Positions 1-9,199 are shown, numbered from the stretch's first letter. The stretch is 64,000 nucleotides of DNA from Candidatus Roizmanbacteria bacterium (GCA_016214055.1 JACRPE010000005.1:1-64000); one strand, 5' to 3'. Translations and numbers: made by a program. Notes: generated from the letters alone by a model not told the origin.

Positions 1-146
1 GCTTAAGATCTCAAACTGAATAATCGAAAGACCTGTAAACCTTAATAGTTTCCCCGGATTGTCAAAGAACTTTTTATAGGTTAACATATACTATTAACCT
101 ATCAAAATTAATAATTATTGTCTAATTACGCAATAGTTCTAATGAA

Positions 147-485
147 TTGAAAAAGTTAGTTTCAGCCAGAAGATTGGACGCAATCAAAAAAACACTTGAA
201 GGCAAAATCGATACCTGGGATTATTTATGGCAGTATGCCATGCTTCTTAATGAAGGATTATGCGTATATCCATCTATTAATTTAGTTAAGAATATCGGAT
301 TTGGAAGTGGAGCTACTCATACAAAATATCGTACGTTTCATTCCTCACTTTTACAAAAGGCTATCCCATTTCCGCTTAAACACCCGGAAAGAATCGAGGC
401 AAATAAATATTTTGATTCTGCCATCTCCCGCACCTATCATCCTTTCTTCTCTCTGATCGATGTCATTTTCCACTTTTTTCGATGA
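147..485 (+). pseudogene. C-terminal remnant of a glycosyltransferase
   Basis: The 112-residue frame opens at a TTG with an in-frame stop at 123-125. It resembles only the last third of HlpA-like nucleotide-sugar transferases found in capsule loci: the segment DTWDYLWQYAMLLNEGLCVYPSI split as DTWDYLWQYAML followed by NEGLCVYPSINLVKNIGFG, with a later ATHTKYRT. The N-terminal GT-A fold, including the nucleotide-binding part, is absent, and bases 1-146 contain no matching frame without stops. I read it as a decayed gene at the edge of the surface-polysaccharide locus. Its 3' end runs 23 nt into the convergent methyltransferase gene. The family assignment rests on remembered motif similarity only. 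Confidence 0.5.
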
Positions 486-1176
486 CGAGAGTTATGTTGG
501 TCGTCAAAACGTGCGGGTAAACACCTCCATTAGCCATAAATAAAAGTTTAAACAATCCATGGAGAATAAATTGAAGCCCAGATCGTATTATATTTAAGAG
601 ATCGTATGTGGGTATATAAAATCCCTGGACTCTCATTTTGGAATTCTTCAGATGAGCAAAATCTGCCAATTGAATGAGTGAATGATCGGTAAAGGCCGTC
701 TCATGGGTATAATCATAATACCGCTCATAGATAGCCAAAGGATTTCCAATATTCGGGACGGTGATGATGATGACGCCTCCCACATTCAGGTGGCTATACA
801 GCGTTTGTAAGTAGGTAATGTGCTTCTCAACCGGAATATGCTCCAACACCTGTGTCATCATAATGATGTCATAAGTTCCCAATTTTTCTTTGATGGGGAA
901 TACATCCGCTGATATAAATTTATTTTTGACTTTAAATTTTTTACTCACATAATCCAATACTTCTTTTTCATAATCGATTACATCCATTGATTCTGTGCCC
1001 TGATCATTGCAGTACGATACAAATTCTCCCAATCCCGGACCGATTTCAAGTACCGTGCAGTTTTTAAACTTCAATTTATCATCAATGAGTCGGCCGAAAT
1101 TATAACGGATGTATTCTTTTTTCCGCTTGAATGTAAGATCGTTCCCACTGTTTGAAAGTTGAGATAAATACGTCAT
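463..1176 (-). CDS. Class I SAM-dependent methyltransferase
   Basis: A 237-residue protein with the methyltransferase motif I VLEIGPGLGEF near residues 43-53, an acidic motif II region (MDVIDYEKE), and the post-motif TQVLEHIP near residue 110, all typical of Methyltransf_11/23 enzymes. The C-terminal third is hydrophobic and may lie against the membrane. The start overlaps the stop of the upstream glycosyltransferase gene (ATGA), so the two are co-translated. The context suggests methylation of a sugar or lipid-linked glycan. The substrate cannot be read from the sequence. Confidence 0.85.
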   Translation of the reverse strand: MTYLSQLSNSGNDLTFKRKKEYIRYNFGRLIDDKLKFKNCTVLEIGPGLGEFVSYCNDQGTESMDVIDYEKEVLDYVSKKFKVKNKFISADVFPIKEKLGTYDIIMMTQVLEHIPVEKHITYLQTLYSHLNVGGVIIITVPNIGNPLAIYERYYDYTHETAFTDHSLIQLADFAHLKNSKMRVQGFYIPTYDLLNIIRSGLQFILHGLFKLLFMANGGVYPHVLTTNITLVIEKSGK

Positions 1177-1937
1177 GATTTTATGATTTGATACACAAAA
1201 TTAATAAGGATATTGTGTATTTTATGTAAAAATATGATGAGGCCGTTATGATTATATTGCTTTGCAACTTGCACTTCCTCCTTAAACTGTATTCCATACT
1301 GTAGTTTCCCTTTTGATGTACCGTGGATGCGGAATGCTGAAAGGGGAGAGGTGATAACTGAGGGGGGACTGCTTCTCATCAACCTCAACCATAGATCGTA
1401 GTCCATGCAGAGATGATATTCCTCTCTCAAATATCCAATCTTTTTCAACATTTCCCTTTTCCAAAAAGTACTCGGCTGGATGATGAAGTTTGCAAAAGAA
1501 AGCATATTGAAAGTAGGCTGTTTTCGTAATAGGCTTTTATACGAACTGACAAATGATTGAATTTGCTTTCTCTTTTCGTCAACGATAATGTAATCCCCGG
1601 TTACCCATTGAACTTTCATATTTCTCTCAAATTCATCCGCAACTTTTTGCAAAGTATCGGGAAGATAATAATCGTCAGAGTTGAGCCAAGCGACCACATC
1701 ACCGGTTGCCATTTTCAGACCTTTATTTATAGCATCTGACTGTCCTTTATCCTTTTCAGAAAACCACTTCAGCTTTCCTTCATATTTTTTCAAAATCGAT
1801 AAAGTATTATCTGTCGATCCTCCATCCATAACAATATATTCGAGATTAGAATAATTCTGATTCAAGACACTTTGAATTGTTTGTTCAATGTACTGTCCTT
1901 GATTAAATGATGGAGTTACTATTGAGATTTTTAACAT
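1173..1937 (-). CDS. Family 2 glycosyltransferase
   Basis: A 254-residue GT-A enzyme. It begins ISIVTPSFNQGQYIEQTI, followed by the conserved DGGSTDNT and, near residue 87, the DXD-like WLNSDDYY that would bind the metal-nucleotide sugar. It lacks strong transmembrane segments and so probably works at the inner face of the membrane on a lipid-linked glycan. It is the penultimate gene of the minus-strand GDP-fucose operon and overlaps the methyltransferase by 4 nt. The donor sugar is unknown; GDP-fucose from the neighbouring enzymes is only a possibility. Confidence 0.85.
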   Translation of the reverse strand: MLKISIVTPSFNQGQYIEQTIQSVLNQNYSNLEYIVMDGGSTDNTLSILKKYEGKLKWFSEKDKGQSDAINKGLKMATGDVVAWLNSDDYYLPDTLQKVADEFERNMKVQWVTGDYIIVDEKRKQIQSFVSSYKSLLRKQPTFNMLSFANFIIQPSTFWKREMLKKIGYLREEYHLCMDYDLWLRLMRSSPPSVITSPLSAFRIHGTSKGKLQYGIQFKEEVQVAKQYNHNGLIIFLHKIHNILINFVYQIIKS

Positions 1938-1939
1938 AT

Positions 1940-2021
1940 CAATTAACGAATTAACAAATTAAAAAATTAACGGGTTCAAAACAATAATTCATTAACTCGT
2001 TAATTCGTTAACCCGTTAATT
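1940..2021. repeat. AT-rich TTAACGAA-type repeat with perfect 12-bp inverted ends
   Basis: Iterated units of about 8-9 nt (ATTAACGA, TTAACAAA, TTAACTCG, TTAATTCG). AATTAACGGGTT at 1965-1976 is the exact reverse complement of AACCCGTTAATT at 2010-2021, so the RNA could form a 12-bp stem. It fills the gap between the fcl-like gene and the next glycosyltransferase. Related units occur at 3291-3332 and 5030-5100. Confidence 0.7.
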
Positions 2022-2954
2022 GTTTTTATAATACCATTCAATCGTCTTTTTCAATCCCTCGTCGAATGATGTAGTTGCTTTAAACCCGAATTCCTTTTCC
2101 GCTCGTGAAGTGTCCAAGCAACGGCGCGGCTGACCATTGGGTTTTGTCTTATCCCACACAATTTTTCCTTTAAACTTCATCAAATCAACAAGTTTGGTAA
2201 CTAAATCTTTTATGCTTATCTCAAATCCTGCCCCGATATTAACCGGCTCTCCCTTGTCATATTTTACCGTTGCCGCAATGATTGCCCGAGCCGCATCCTC
2301 TACGTAAAAGAATTCCCGCGTTGCGGACCCGTTTCCCCATACGGATATTTCTTTTTTGCCTGCGTGTTTTGCATCATATATTTTCTTTATGAGAGCGGCT
2401 ATGACGTGTGAGCTCTTCGGATCAAAATTATCTCCCGGTCCATACATGTTGACGGGGAGAAGGTAAATGCCGGGAAAATGGTACTGTGTGCGGTATGACT
2501 GAATCATGACAAGCAGTGCTTTTTTTGCGATACCATAGGGGGCATTTGTTTCCTCAGGATACCCGTTCCATAAATCTTCCTCCCGAAAGGGGATTGGGGT
2601 ATATTTTGGATATGCGCAGATGGTACCAATTTGCACAAACTTTTTTACTTTGTTTATCCGTGCGGCCTCTATGAGATTTACCCCCATCATCATGTTGTCA
2701 TAAAAAAGAAGGCCTGGATTTTCACGGTTATATCCGATACCTCCCACATTACCTGCAAGATTTATTACGATGTCAGCGTGTTCAGTCAGATCAAGGCAAA
2801 CTTTTTCTCGTCGCAGGTCATGTTCCAAATGGCGGGGGATGACGATATTTTTTTTATCCGCTCCCTGTTTAATAAGTTCGCGTAATACATGCTGCCCCAC
2901 AAATCCGACCCCGCCGGTGAGTAAAATTTTTTTGTTTTGAAAATAATTATTCAT
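2016..2954 (-). CDS. fcl: GDP-L-fucose synthase (NAD-dependent epimerase/reductase)
   Basis: A 312-residue extended short-chain dehydrogenase that would convert GDP-4-keto-6-deoxymannose to GDP-L-fucose with NADPH. It has the N-terminal Rossmann motif LLTGGVGFVGQHV, the fucose-synthase signature LAGNVGGIGYNRENP near residues 67-81, GTICAYPKYTP, and the catalytic YGIAK (Tyr-x3-Lys) near residues 139-143. The later PNGQPRRCLD segment is also typical of the family. The gmd gene upstream on the same strand supplies its substrate, which makes the pair a complete GDP-fucose pathway from GDP-mannose. It overlaps the DUF2304 gene by 4 nt. Confidence 0.88.
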   Translation of the reverse strand: MNNYFQNKKILLTGGVGFVGQHVLRELIKQGADKKNIVIPRHLEHDLRREKVCLDLTEHADIVINLAGNVGGIGYNRENPGLLFYDNMMMGVNLIEAARINKVKKFVQIGTICAYPKYTPIPFREEDLWNGYPEETNAPYGIAKKALLVMIQSYRTQYHFPGIYLLPVNMYGPGDNFDPKSSHVIAALIKKIYDAKHAGKKEISVWGNGSATREFFYVEDAARAIIAATVKYDKGEPVNIGAGFEISIKDLVTKLVDLMKFKGKIVWDKTKPNGQPRRCLDTSRAEKEFGFKATTSFDEGLKKTIEWYYKNN

Positions 2955-3289
2955 TTTAAATCCTTTAGCGCCTCTTTCCTCACAACTTCCGTAATATTTC
3001 GCTCCATGTTTTCGATGCTTGCCAGTAATTTGAACAGTATAACAAATACCATCACAAATCCAAAAAAGATAAGAGTGTTTAAGTTATCACCGAAGCCGAG
3101 TGTCCGTGACAGGTTATGGACTGTTACCGGAAATAATGAGGTAAAAAGAATGCCTCCCCACACCAAGAGAGTCATGATGAGTTTGAATCCTGTCTGAGTG
3201 CGCTCCTTTCTCAAGAATCTGATTATTCTATTTCCCAGAAAAAAAAGAGCAATGAGACTTAGAATAAGTTGTATCAACGTAAATTCCAT
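2951..3289 (-). CDS. DUF2304 small membrane protein
   Basis: A 112-residue protein with three hydrophobic helices (about residues 3-22, 36-55, 71-92) and a charged C-terminal tail with ENMERNITE. The pattern fits DUF2304 proteins, which very often lie beside polyprenyl-phosphate glycosyltransferases and may assist them; that role is not established. Here it follows a GT2 gene on the same strand and overlaps the fucose synthase start, which supports the assignment. Confidence 0.75.
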   Translation of the reverse strand: MEFTLIQLILSLIALFFLGNRIIRFLRKERTQTGFKLIMTLLVWGGILFTSLFPVTVHNLSRTLGFGDNLNTLIFFGFVMVFVILFKLLASIENMERNITEVVRKEALKDLK

Positions 3290-3290
3290 A

Positions 3291-3332
3291 ATCTGTTAAT
3301 CTGTTAATTTTTTAATTCGTTAACTAGCTAAT
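3291..3332. repeat. Short AT-rich TTAAT(T/C)CG repeat
   Basis: Iterated AATCTGTTAATCTGTTAATT followed by TTTTTTAATTCGTTAACTAG. It is the same unit type as at 1940-2021 and sits in the only sizeable gap between the GT2 and DUF2304 genes. It overlaps the last codons of the GT2 gene. Confidence 0.6.
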
Positions 3333-3991
3333 ATCATTTTTATAACCGTCTTAATTGCTCCGGTATAAGATTGTCTATTTATTTTTTTCTGAGAATACTC
3401 GGTATAGTGTACGTGAATTGGCATTTCTGTATAAGTCAATTTATTTCTTACTATTTCACGCATGATCTCACTATCGTAATCATAACGATCTGCAAGAGTT
3501 TCGATAAGTGATATTGCCTTTTTTGAATAAGCCCGCATGCCAGACTGGCTATCGCTTACCCATAAGCCATGGATGAACCACGTGATAACATTCCCAAAAA
3601 AATTACCTACTTTTTTAAAAAAAGGAATATGTTTCTCGTTAAAGTTGCGCTTGCCAAGTACCACATCATATTTTTCAAGCAGAGTAAGAGCTTCTTTTAT
3701 ATCTTGAGGTTCGTGCTGACCGTCAGCATCAAAGGTGATGACCTGATCGGAATGTAATAGCTTTGCGGCTTCAATACCGGTCTTAATAGCGGCTCCCTTT
3801 CCGCGGTTGAGCATGTGCCGAAGAACAACCGCATCTTTTCCTTTTGCTTTAAGGTAAGTTGTGTCAGTTGACCCGTCATCAACCACAATGATATTCCGGT
3901 AGTTTTGCTTATGAAGTTCATCCAGTACTAATCCTATAACTTCCGATTCATTATATGCCGGAACCACGATATAGGTCTTCTTGTCTGTCAT
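3320..3991 (-). CDS. DPM1-like family 2 glycosyltransferase
   Basis: A 223-residue GT-A domain with VVPAYNESEVIG, VDDGSTDTT and the metal site FDADGQHEP near residue 87, followed by SDSQSGMRAYS. This layout matches polyprenyl-phosphate mannosyl/glucosyl transferases that load a sugar onto undecaprenyl phosphate for use on the outer face. There is no C-terminal membrane domain. The adjacent DUF2304 protein may provide membrane anchoring. It lies 12 nt downstream of gmd in the same operon. The sugar is not known. Confidence 0.85.
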   Translation of the reverse strand: MTDKKTYIVVPAYNESEVIGLVLDELHKQNYRNIIVVDDGSTDTTYLKAKGKDAVVLRHMLNRGKGAAIKTGIEAAKLLHSDQVITFDADGQHEPQDIKEALTLLEKYDVVLGKRNFNEKHIPFFKKVGNFFGNVITWFIHGLWVSDSQSGMRAYSKKAISLIETLADRYDYDSEIMREIVRNKLTYTEMPIHVHYTEYSQKKINRQSYTGAIKTVIKMILAS

Positions 3992-4003
3992 GAATGAAAA
4001 AAA

Positions 4004-4993
4004 TTATGAATTCTTGAGAACCATCTCCTGCCTTTTGATATCGGCCGTAACCATCATAGATACTAATTCTTCAAAGGTGACTTTCGGCTTCCATCCGAGC
4101 TTGGTATTGACTTTAGTGGTGCGCGCACGAAGATGGGGAACCTCGGCAGGCCGGTTGTAACGGGGGTCGATGATGACGTACTGTTTCCAATCAGATACCC
4201 CAATCTGTTTAAAGGCAAGTGCGACGAAGTCCTGTACACTGTGAAACTCGCCCGTACCCACGACGTAATCATCCGGATCCTTTTGCTGAAGCATGAGATA
4301 CATCGCCTCGACATAATCCCCTGCAAATCCCCAGTCACGCTTGGCCGCAAGATTTCCCAAAGAAATATTTTTTGCCATCCCCAGTTTTATCTTTGCCACT
4401 CCGTCGGTGATTTTCCGGGTAACAAACTGGATTCCGCGAAGAGGAGATTCATGGTTGAAAAGGATACCGTTTGAAGTGTAGATACCGTAGGATTCACGGA
4501 AGTTCACCGTCATCCAATATGCATATACTTTTGATATACCGTAGGGGGAACGGGGATGAAACATGGTGTTTTCATCCTGATAGCCGTTATCGTTACCCAA
4601 ACCAAACATCTCACTCGTGGACGCCTGATAAAACTTGGACGTGGGGGAAAAATATTTGATCGCATTCAAAAGAGAAAGGACTCCGAGTGCGTTTATCTCA
4701 GTCGTAATCTTTGCCTGTTCCCATGAGGCGGCAACAAACGATTGCGCGGCCAGATTATAGACCTCCTCAGGTCGTACTGTCTTTATGACGTTAAGTAACG
4801 ATGCATCATCAGTCAGATCCCCATCCACAAAATTAATTTTGTCCATGATGCCTAAAAATTGAAGATTCTCATAATGAGGCGAGGAATATCGGCGTATAAG
4901 ACCGTATACTTTATATCCTTTTTCGAGGAGTAATTTTGCGAGATAAGGACCGTCCTGACCTAAGATACCTGTGATAAGTGCCGTTTTTGCCAT
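4004..4993 (-). CDS. gmd: GDP-mannose 4,6-dehydratase
   Basis: A 329-residue enzyme of usual family length, making GDP-4-keto-6-deoxy-D-mannose, the first step to GDP-L-fucose. Visible features are the Rossmann motif TGILGQDGPYLAKLLL, LIRRYSSPHYENL (NADP binding), YNLAAQSFV, the catalytic STSEMFG and YGISK, and NHESPLRG and RDWGFAGDYVEAM, all typical of Gmd. It is the promoter-proximal gene of the minus-strand operon running to 463. A TATAAT-like box (reverse complement of ATTATA at 5022-5027) lies about 28 nt upstream, so this operon may have a short leader, unlike many genes here. Confidence 0.92.
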   Translation of the reverse strand: MAKTALITGILGQDGPYLAKLLLEKGYKVYGLIRRYSSPHYENLQFLGIMDKINFVDGDLTDDASLLNVIKTVRPEEVYNLAAQSFVAASWEQAKITTEINALGVLSLLNAIKYFSPTSKFYQASTSEMFGLGNDNGYQDENTMFHPRSPYGISKVYAYWMTVNFRESYGIYTSNGILFNHESPLRGIQFVTRKITDGVAKIKLGMAKNISLGNLAAKRDWGFAGDYVEAMYLMLQQKDPDDYVVGTGEFHSVQDFVALAFKQIGVSDWKQYVIIDPRYNRPAEVPHLRARTTKVNTKLGWKPKVTFEELVSMMVTADIKRQEMVLKNS

Positions 4994-5029
4994 GTATGTA
5001 TTAAATAATTAACAATGTCTCATTATAAC

Positions 5030-5100
5030 ATTAACAGATTAAAAGATTAACAGATTAACGAATTCTTTAATTTTTTAATCCGCTAATTCGTTAACTGATT
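5030..5100. repeat. AT-rich TTAACAGATTAA/TTAATTCG repeat
   Basis: Tandem ATTAACAGATTAAAAGATTA then AACAGATTAACGAATTC, followed by TTTAATTTTTTAATCCGC and TAATTCGTTAACTGATT. It separates the divergent gmd and flippase genes. It belongs to the same unit family as 1940-2021. Confidence 0.65.
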
Positions 5101-5119
5101 TATTTGCTACAATTAGCTT

Positions 5120-6397
5120 ATGATTTATCGGATTAAGTCTTTTTTTTTGAGACCTACAAGTCGCGACATTATCATAAACACCCTGGGAAATTATCTGAAT
5201 GTCTTCTTTTCAGCCTTTTTTGTATACCTTCTCGTCCGTATCCTTGACCCGAATCAATACGGGGTATTAAGTGTATTGTTTGGGATTGCTTATGTTTTAG
5301 CCAACATCCTGGACTTCGGTACGACAGCGACTATTTATTCATATCTTCCTCCACTTATTGACGCGAAACAACCCACTCTATATCGGTTTATAAAAAGCAC
5401 CTTTTTTTATCAGACTCTTTTTTCCACTATTGTCATTGCGGTCCTTTTTGTTACCTTTCCTTATCTTGATACCTTTTTTTTTAAAACGGGAGCTCCCCTC
5501 ATCGAACTTTATCTGACGGCTATCTCCGTTCTTTTTTTTATCTGGCAAAATTTCTTGGGCAACTGCCTCTATGCCGCAAAGAGAGTATTTCAAAATAATG
5601 TGTACAATAATGTGGCGAATCTGGCCAAAACGTTTGTCATCATCGCACTTGCCTTAACTCATACGGTCACGGTCGGCTCCATCATCTTTACTTTCGGTAT
5701 CGTGGGGCCTGTGGTGTTTTTTGTTTTGGTATACATAAATAAAAAAAACCACATTTCACTTGTTCTTAATGCCCCTATTGCTCGTGAAGACTTCCGTTTC
5801 AACTATACTTTGACTTATTTTGTTGCCTCCCAGTTTTTTAACCTGGGACTCCGGATGGACCTGTTTCTTCTCTCTTATTTCAGACCGAAGGATGAGGTGG
5901 GGTTTTATGGATTAGCTCAAAAAATTATTCTCACGATAATTGCGACCGTCATCAGTATCACACAAGTTATATCTCCGGCTTTTTCTAAAATTCAGTTTAA
6001 AAAAGATTTCTTTGTACATGTCAAATCGGCCGCACTGTATATGCTTCTTCCAACCATATTGTTCATCGTTCTTGCGGTTACACCCAACTGGATATTCTTT
6101 CTCGTGTTTACGGAGAAGTTCGTGAAGACGGCAGATATCACACGCGCTCTCGCCATTCCTTTCATCCTGTACCCCCTCATGAGCTTGGGTCATCTTTTTC
6201 TTCTCTATACCGTAAAAAAACCCAGTCATATTCTGGTGACCAACGTCGTTCTTTTTTTGACGATTACGTTGGGCTGTTATTTCTTTATTCCCCTTTACGG
6301 AGTACAGGCCGCCATTTACTCAATTGCCGCCGCCTTCCTTCTCTCAGGTGGTCTTCTCACCATACTTGCACTGTATGAATTTAGGAAGATGAAATAA
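5120..6397 (+). CDS. Polysaccharide flippase (Wzx/MATE-like)
   Basis: A 425-residue protein, almost entirely hydrophobic with about 12 membrane helices. The N-terminal SRDIIINTLGNYLNVFFSAF and DPNQYGVLSVLFGIAYVLAN are typical of polysaccharide-biosynthesis (RfbX/Wzx) flippases, which move lipid-linked glycans to the outer leaflet. A TACAAT box at 5108-5113 lies 6 nt before the ATG, which suggests a leaderless mRNA. The 3' end overlaps the convergent GT39 gene by 17 nt. Its place beside nucleotide-sugar and transferase genes supports export of a surface glycan. Confidence 0.85.
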   Translation: MIYRIKSFFLRPTSRDIIINTLGNYLNVFFSAFFVYLLVRILDPNQYGVLSVLFGIAYVLANILDFGTTATIYSYLPPLIDAKQPTLYRFIKSTFFYQTLFSTIVIAVLFVTFPYLDTFFFKTGAPLIELYLTAISVLFFIWQNFLGNCLYAAKRVFQNNVYNNVANLAKTFVIIALALTHTVTVGSIIFTFGIVGPVVFFVLVYINKKNHISLVLNAPIAREDFRFNYTLTYFVASQFFNLGLRMDLFLLSYFRPKDEVGFYGLAQKIILTIIATVISITQVISPAFSKIQFKKDFFVHVKSAALYMLLPTILFIVLAVTPNWIFFLVFTEKFVKTADITRALAIPFILYPLMSLGHLFLLYTVKKPSHILVTNVVLFLTITLGCYFFIPLYGVQAAIYSIAAAFLLSGGLLTILALYEFRKMK

Positions 6398-7916
6398 ATC
6401 CGCAGTTCCATTTTTCAAAGTATATTTCCCTGAACGTATATCTCTTGTTAAAGTGACACCCTTTATTGCGAAGTGCGTTTTCATAGTCAAACCCGTAGAT
6501 GGGGGAGGTGTAGGGGACCACATAGGTGTCTTTGCTCAAAAATTCATTGTCCCCTATTGTCCGGAGTTCTTTCAGGGTTATGTCCGGACGATAGTACAAG
6601 AGCGGATCAGATGACGGGAGTATTATGTAGACCGGGGAATTGGCGGGGAGTATCTGAGACATGCGCTTCCAATCTTCCCGGTGGTGAGCCGGTATGAGGA
6701 GGTAAAGCAATGAAAACAGGATAAAAAAAACCATGAGTATCTCAAAAACCGCGTTGTTGCGTATTTTATCAAGCAATTTTTCTTCATGTCTTTTCCAAAA
6801 AAGACTGAAAAAACCCTTCCTTTCTTTTACTGAAATATACTGATCAACACCTGCCACAATGAGGAGACTCATAACGGGTAACAAATATAAAAATCTGAAA
6901 TATTGCATGAGCGGGGAAAAAAAGGAAAACAGGAACGCCAAGAGAAGGGGAAAGAGAAAAATGAAGAATAGAAAACGTCTTTTAATGGCTCCCAGTATGA
7001 CAAATGAAAAGGTAAACAAAGTCCACAAACCCGCAACCGCATAATAGAAAATCTTTGGATAAAAACTTATTCTTCCGACTGAAAACTTGACGGGGATAAG
7101 AAGCAGATTTTTGAGTGAGGGAGTGCCCAGTACCAAGCTCCAGTAAGGCACTTGAGTCAGAGAAACTCCGGCATTCGCCATCTGAGTTGATAGGAGAGGA
7201 TATTGGATGATGAGAGATAAAGACAACACGCATGAGGAAATGATGAATTGCCGGTATTGTTTTCTGAGAAGAAAGAGAAGGAGAAGGCCTGCAATAAAAA
7301 ACACGCTTCCATAAAAAGTCCATACGGAAAGTACCAGCAGGAGGTTGAAAAGTATTACCAACACCGCTTTATTCTTTATCCGAAGCAATAATACCGGACT
7401 GTCATGAGGTTTTGTACGAAACAGTTTGAGAAAAGTGGAAAACACACCAAGCAGGGAGTTTTGCTTTTTTTCTTCCTGATGGTGCATGATTTCCAGCCAG
7501 AAATAGAGTGCAAAAGTTAAGAGGTATGTCACCATAGAATACATGCGTGCTTCTTGTGAATAATAAATGACAAGAGGATTGAAAAGATAGAGAGCCGCGG
7601 CCCAAAGGCCGAACTTTTGATTTTTCAAACGGGTACCGATGAGGAAGATTGCATGTCCGGTGAGAAGTGAAAAGATGACTGACGGCATGCGGAGTACAGC
7701 TTCACTGGAGCCAAAAATCGAAGTCCACATCTTCATGACAATATAGAAAAGCGGCGGGTGGAAATCAGAAGGAGAAAACAATGCAGATATCTGAAAGAGG
7801 GAGAATTGACGGGCTACTTTGGCCGTAATCGCCTCGTCAAGCCACAGAGACTGGTTGAGTGCTATGAGACGGATGAGAAATGCCACTCCAAAAAGAATCA
7901 TGAATTTCTTTCTCAT
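6381..7916 (-). CDS. GT39/PMT-type membrane glycosyltransferase
   Basis: A 511-residue multi-pass protein. The N-terminal LIALNQSLWLDEAITAKVAR contains the DE pair of the first outer loop that is catalytic in PMT/ArnT-like GT-C enzymes, followed by SPSDFHPPLFYIVMK. These enzymes move sugars from polyprenyl phosphate to acceptors outside the membrane. The soluble C-terminal part is about 100 residues. A perfect TATAAT box (minus strand, 7923-7928) lies 6 nt before the ATG, inside the 12-nt gap after the LCP gene, so it likely has its own leaderless transcript. Confidence 0.85.
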   Translation of the reverse strand: MRKKFMILFGVAFLIRLIALNQSLWLDEAITAKVARQFSLFQISALFSPSDFHPPLFYIVMKMWTSIFGSSEAVLRMPSVIFSLLTGHAIFLIGTRLKNQKFGLWAAALYLFNPLVIYYSQEARMYSMVTYLLTFALYFWLEIMHHQEEKKQNSLLGVFSTFLKLFRTKPHDSPVLLLRIKNKAVLVILFNLLLVLSVWTFYGSVFFIAGLLLLFLLRKQYRQFIISSCVLSLSLIIQYPLLSTQMANAGVSLTQVPYWSLVLGTPSLKNLLLIPVKFSVGRISFYPKIFYYAVAGLWTLFTFSFVILGAIKRRFLFFIFLFPLLLAFLFSFFSPLMQYFRFLYLLPVMSLLIVAGVDQYISVKERKGFFSLFWKRHEEKLLDKIRNNAVFEILMVFFILFSLLYLLIPAHHREDWKRMSQILPANSPVYIILPSSDPLLYYRPDITLKELRTIGDNEFLSKDTYVVPYTSPIYGFDYENALRNKGCHFNKRYTFREIYFEKWNCGFISSS

Positions 7917-7928
7917 AACCTCATTATA

Positions 7929-9134
7929 TTACTTTTTCGTAACTCCGGTAGGCGTTATTTTACTCGGTGGTTTCGGACTTGGTGTAGGAGTAATTTCATT
8001 TATTCCGTTTTGCACTACGTTATGGATAAGCCCCCACTTATCCACTCCTTCACGGGAAATAAGGATGTACTGGCCATCGTCCGAGTATGAATTTTTCAAA
8101 TAATCTTTATCACTCATATGCACGCTGATAATTTTATATGCTCCCGCATCTTTGACCTCTCCCATCATCTTTTTCATATCATCCATTGAGATATCTGTTT
8201 GTATGTGCTTCTTTAACTCATCCAAAAGGGGGATGATCTTGGTGATAATTCCCAACGATATCGCCTTATCTTTGACCGCCTTTACAAACTGTTGCTGACG
8301 TTCTCCACGACCAAAATCTGTACCGTCTTGAGATGAGTGGCGGGATCGGACATACTTCAGTGCGGTTTCACCATTCATAAACACTTTTCCAGCATCAAAA
8401 TGTAGGTGTTCATAACGACAGGGGAATGCGCTTTTTGGGTCTTCGGTTATACTTTTGAAAAATACTTCAAGTTCCGGTTTATCTTTAAAAAGTTGTTGTT
8501 TTTCACCCGGATCAAATCCAGGTTTCAGAAATTTTTCAATTTGAATAAATTCTGCATCCCGTCCACATAACTCTTTTTCTTTTCCTTCGATAGGGTACTC
8601 ATAATCGTCAAAAGTTTTTTGAACATCTACGACGACTCCTCCTAGGATATCGATTCCCTTCGTAAACCCGGCAAAATCCACAGTCACATAGTTATCTACG
8701 GATAAACCAGTGATGTCTGAAACTGCTTTCTTGACCAGTGTCACATCGGGATATGTTGTGGTATCAACATCTGGGAATTCAGTAGGGAATAATCCCAACT
8801 GATAAATGGAGTTAATCTTTGCATGGAAGTCAACTTTAGATTTAGTCGGAAGTTTGTACCAAAGATCCCGTGGAAGTGAGATGAGAGCAACCTTATTTTT
8901 CTTAATATCAATATGGACCACCATCATGCTGTCGGTGAGGAAGGGTCCTTCATGGCCGGGCCCTCCAAACCCCAGAAGGAGTATATTATATTCTGTCTTT
9001 TCTTTAGGGATAACAAATCCACTTTTGGAGGGGAATTTTTTATATATACCGTTATAAAAATCCAGGCCCGACTTAATAAAGTACGCAAATACAACCGCAA
9101 AAAATACTGTTGCAACAATAATCGCTTTTTTCAT
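7929..9134 (-). CDS. LytR-CpsA-Psr (LCP) family protein
   Basis: A 401-residue protein: an N-terminal membrane anchor (about residues 4-20), then the LCP domain with NILLLGFGGPGHEGPFLTDS, VALISLPRDLWY and HAKINSIYQLG. Later come NYVTVDFAGFTKGIDILGG and the arginine-rich KYVRSRHSSQDGTDFGRGER. LCP enzymes attach polyprenyl-linked polymers to peptidoglycan or protein outside the cell. A roughly 75-residue insertion (about 175-250) breaks the usual spacing before the KYVRSRH motif. The C-terminus is proline/threonine-rich. The likely role is anchoring the glycan made by the surrounding genes. Confidence 0.92.
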   Translation of the reverse strand: MKKAIIVATVFFAVVFAYFIKSGLDFYNGIYKKFPSKSGFVIPKEKTEYNILLLGFGGPGHEGPFLTDSMMVVHIDIKKNKVALISLPRDLWYKLPTKSKVDFHAKINSIYQLGLFPTEFPDVDTTTYPDVTLVKKAVSDITGLSVDNYVTVDFAGFTKGIDILGGVVVDVQKTFDDYEYPIEGKEKELCGRDAEFIQIEKFLKPGFDPGEKQQLFKDKPELEVFFKSITEDPKSAFPCRYEHLHFDAGKVFMNGETALKYVRSRHSSQDGTDFGRGERQQQFVKAVKDKAISLGIITKIIPLLDELKKHIQTDISMDDMKKMMGEVKDAGAYKIISVHMSDKDYLKNSYSDDGQYILISREGVDKWGLIHNVVQNGINEITPTPSPKPPSKITPTGVTKK

Positions 9135-9199
9135 AAAAAAGATATTCTATTATACAACAAACTGAAGATTGGGGGAGCCTTAGGCTCTATCTTTTTTTG

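Noticed and set aside
1940-2021. CRISPR array
   Set aside because: Units are 8-9 nt and run together without unique spacers; no cas gene is present.
4133-4474. Plus-strand coding frame opposite gmd
   Set aside because: It mirrors the well-supported gmd gene and shows no family resemblance.
9179-9197. Terminator GAGCC-TTA-GGCTC with T-run, plus strand
   Set aside because: No gene on the plus strand ends there, and the stem is only 5 bp; it may be chance.
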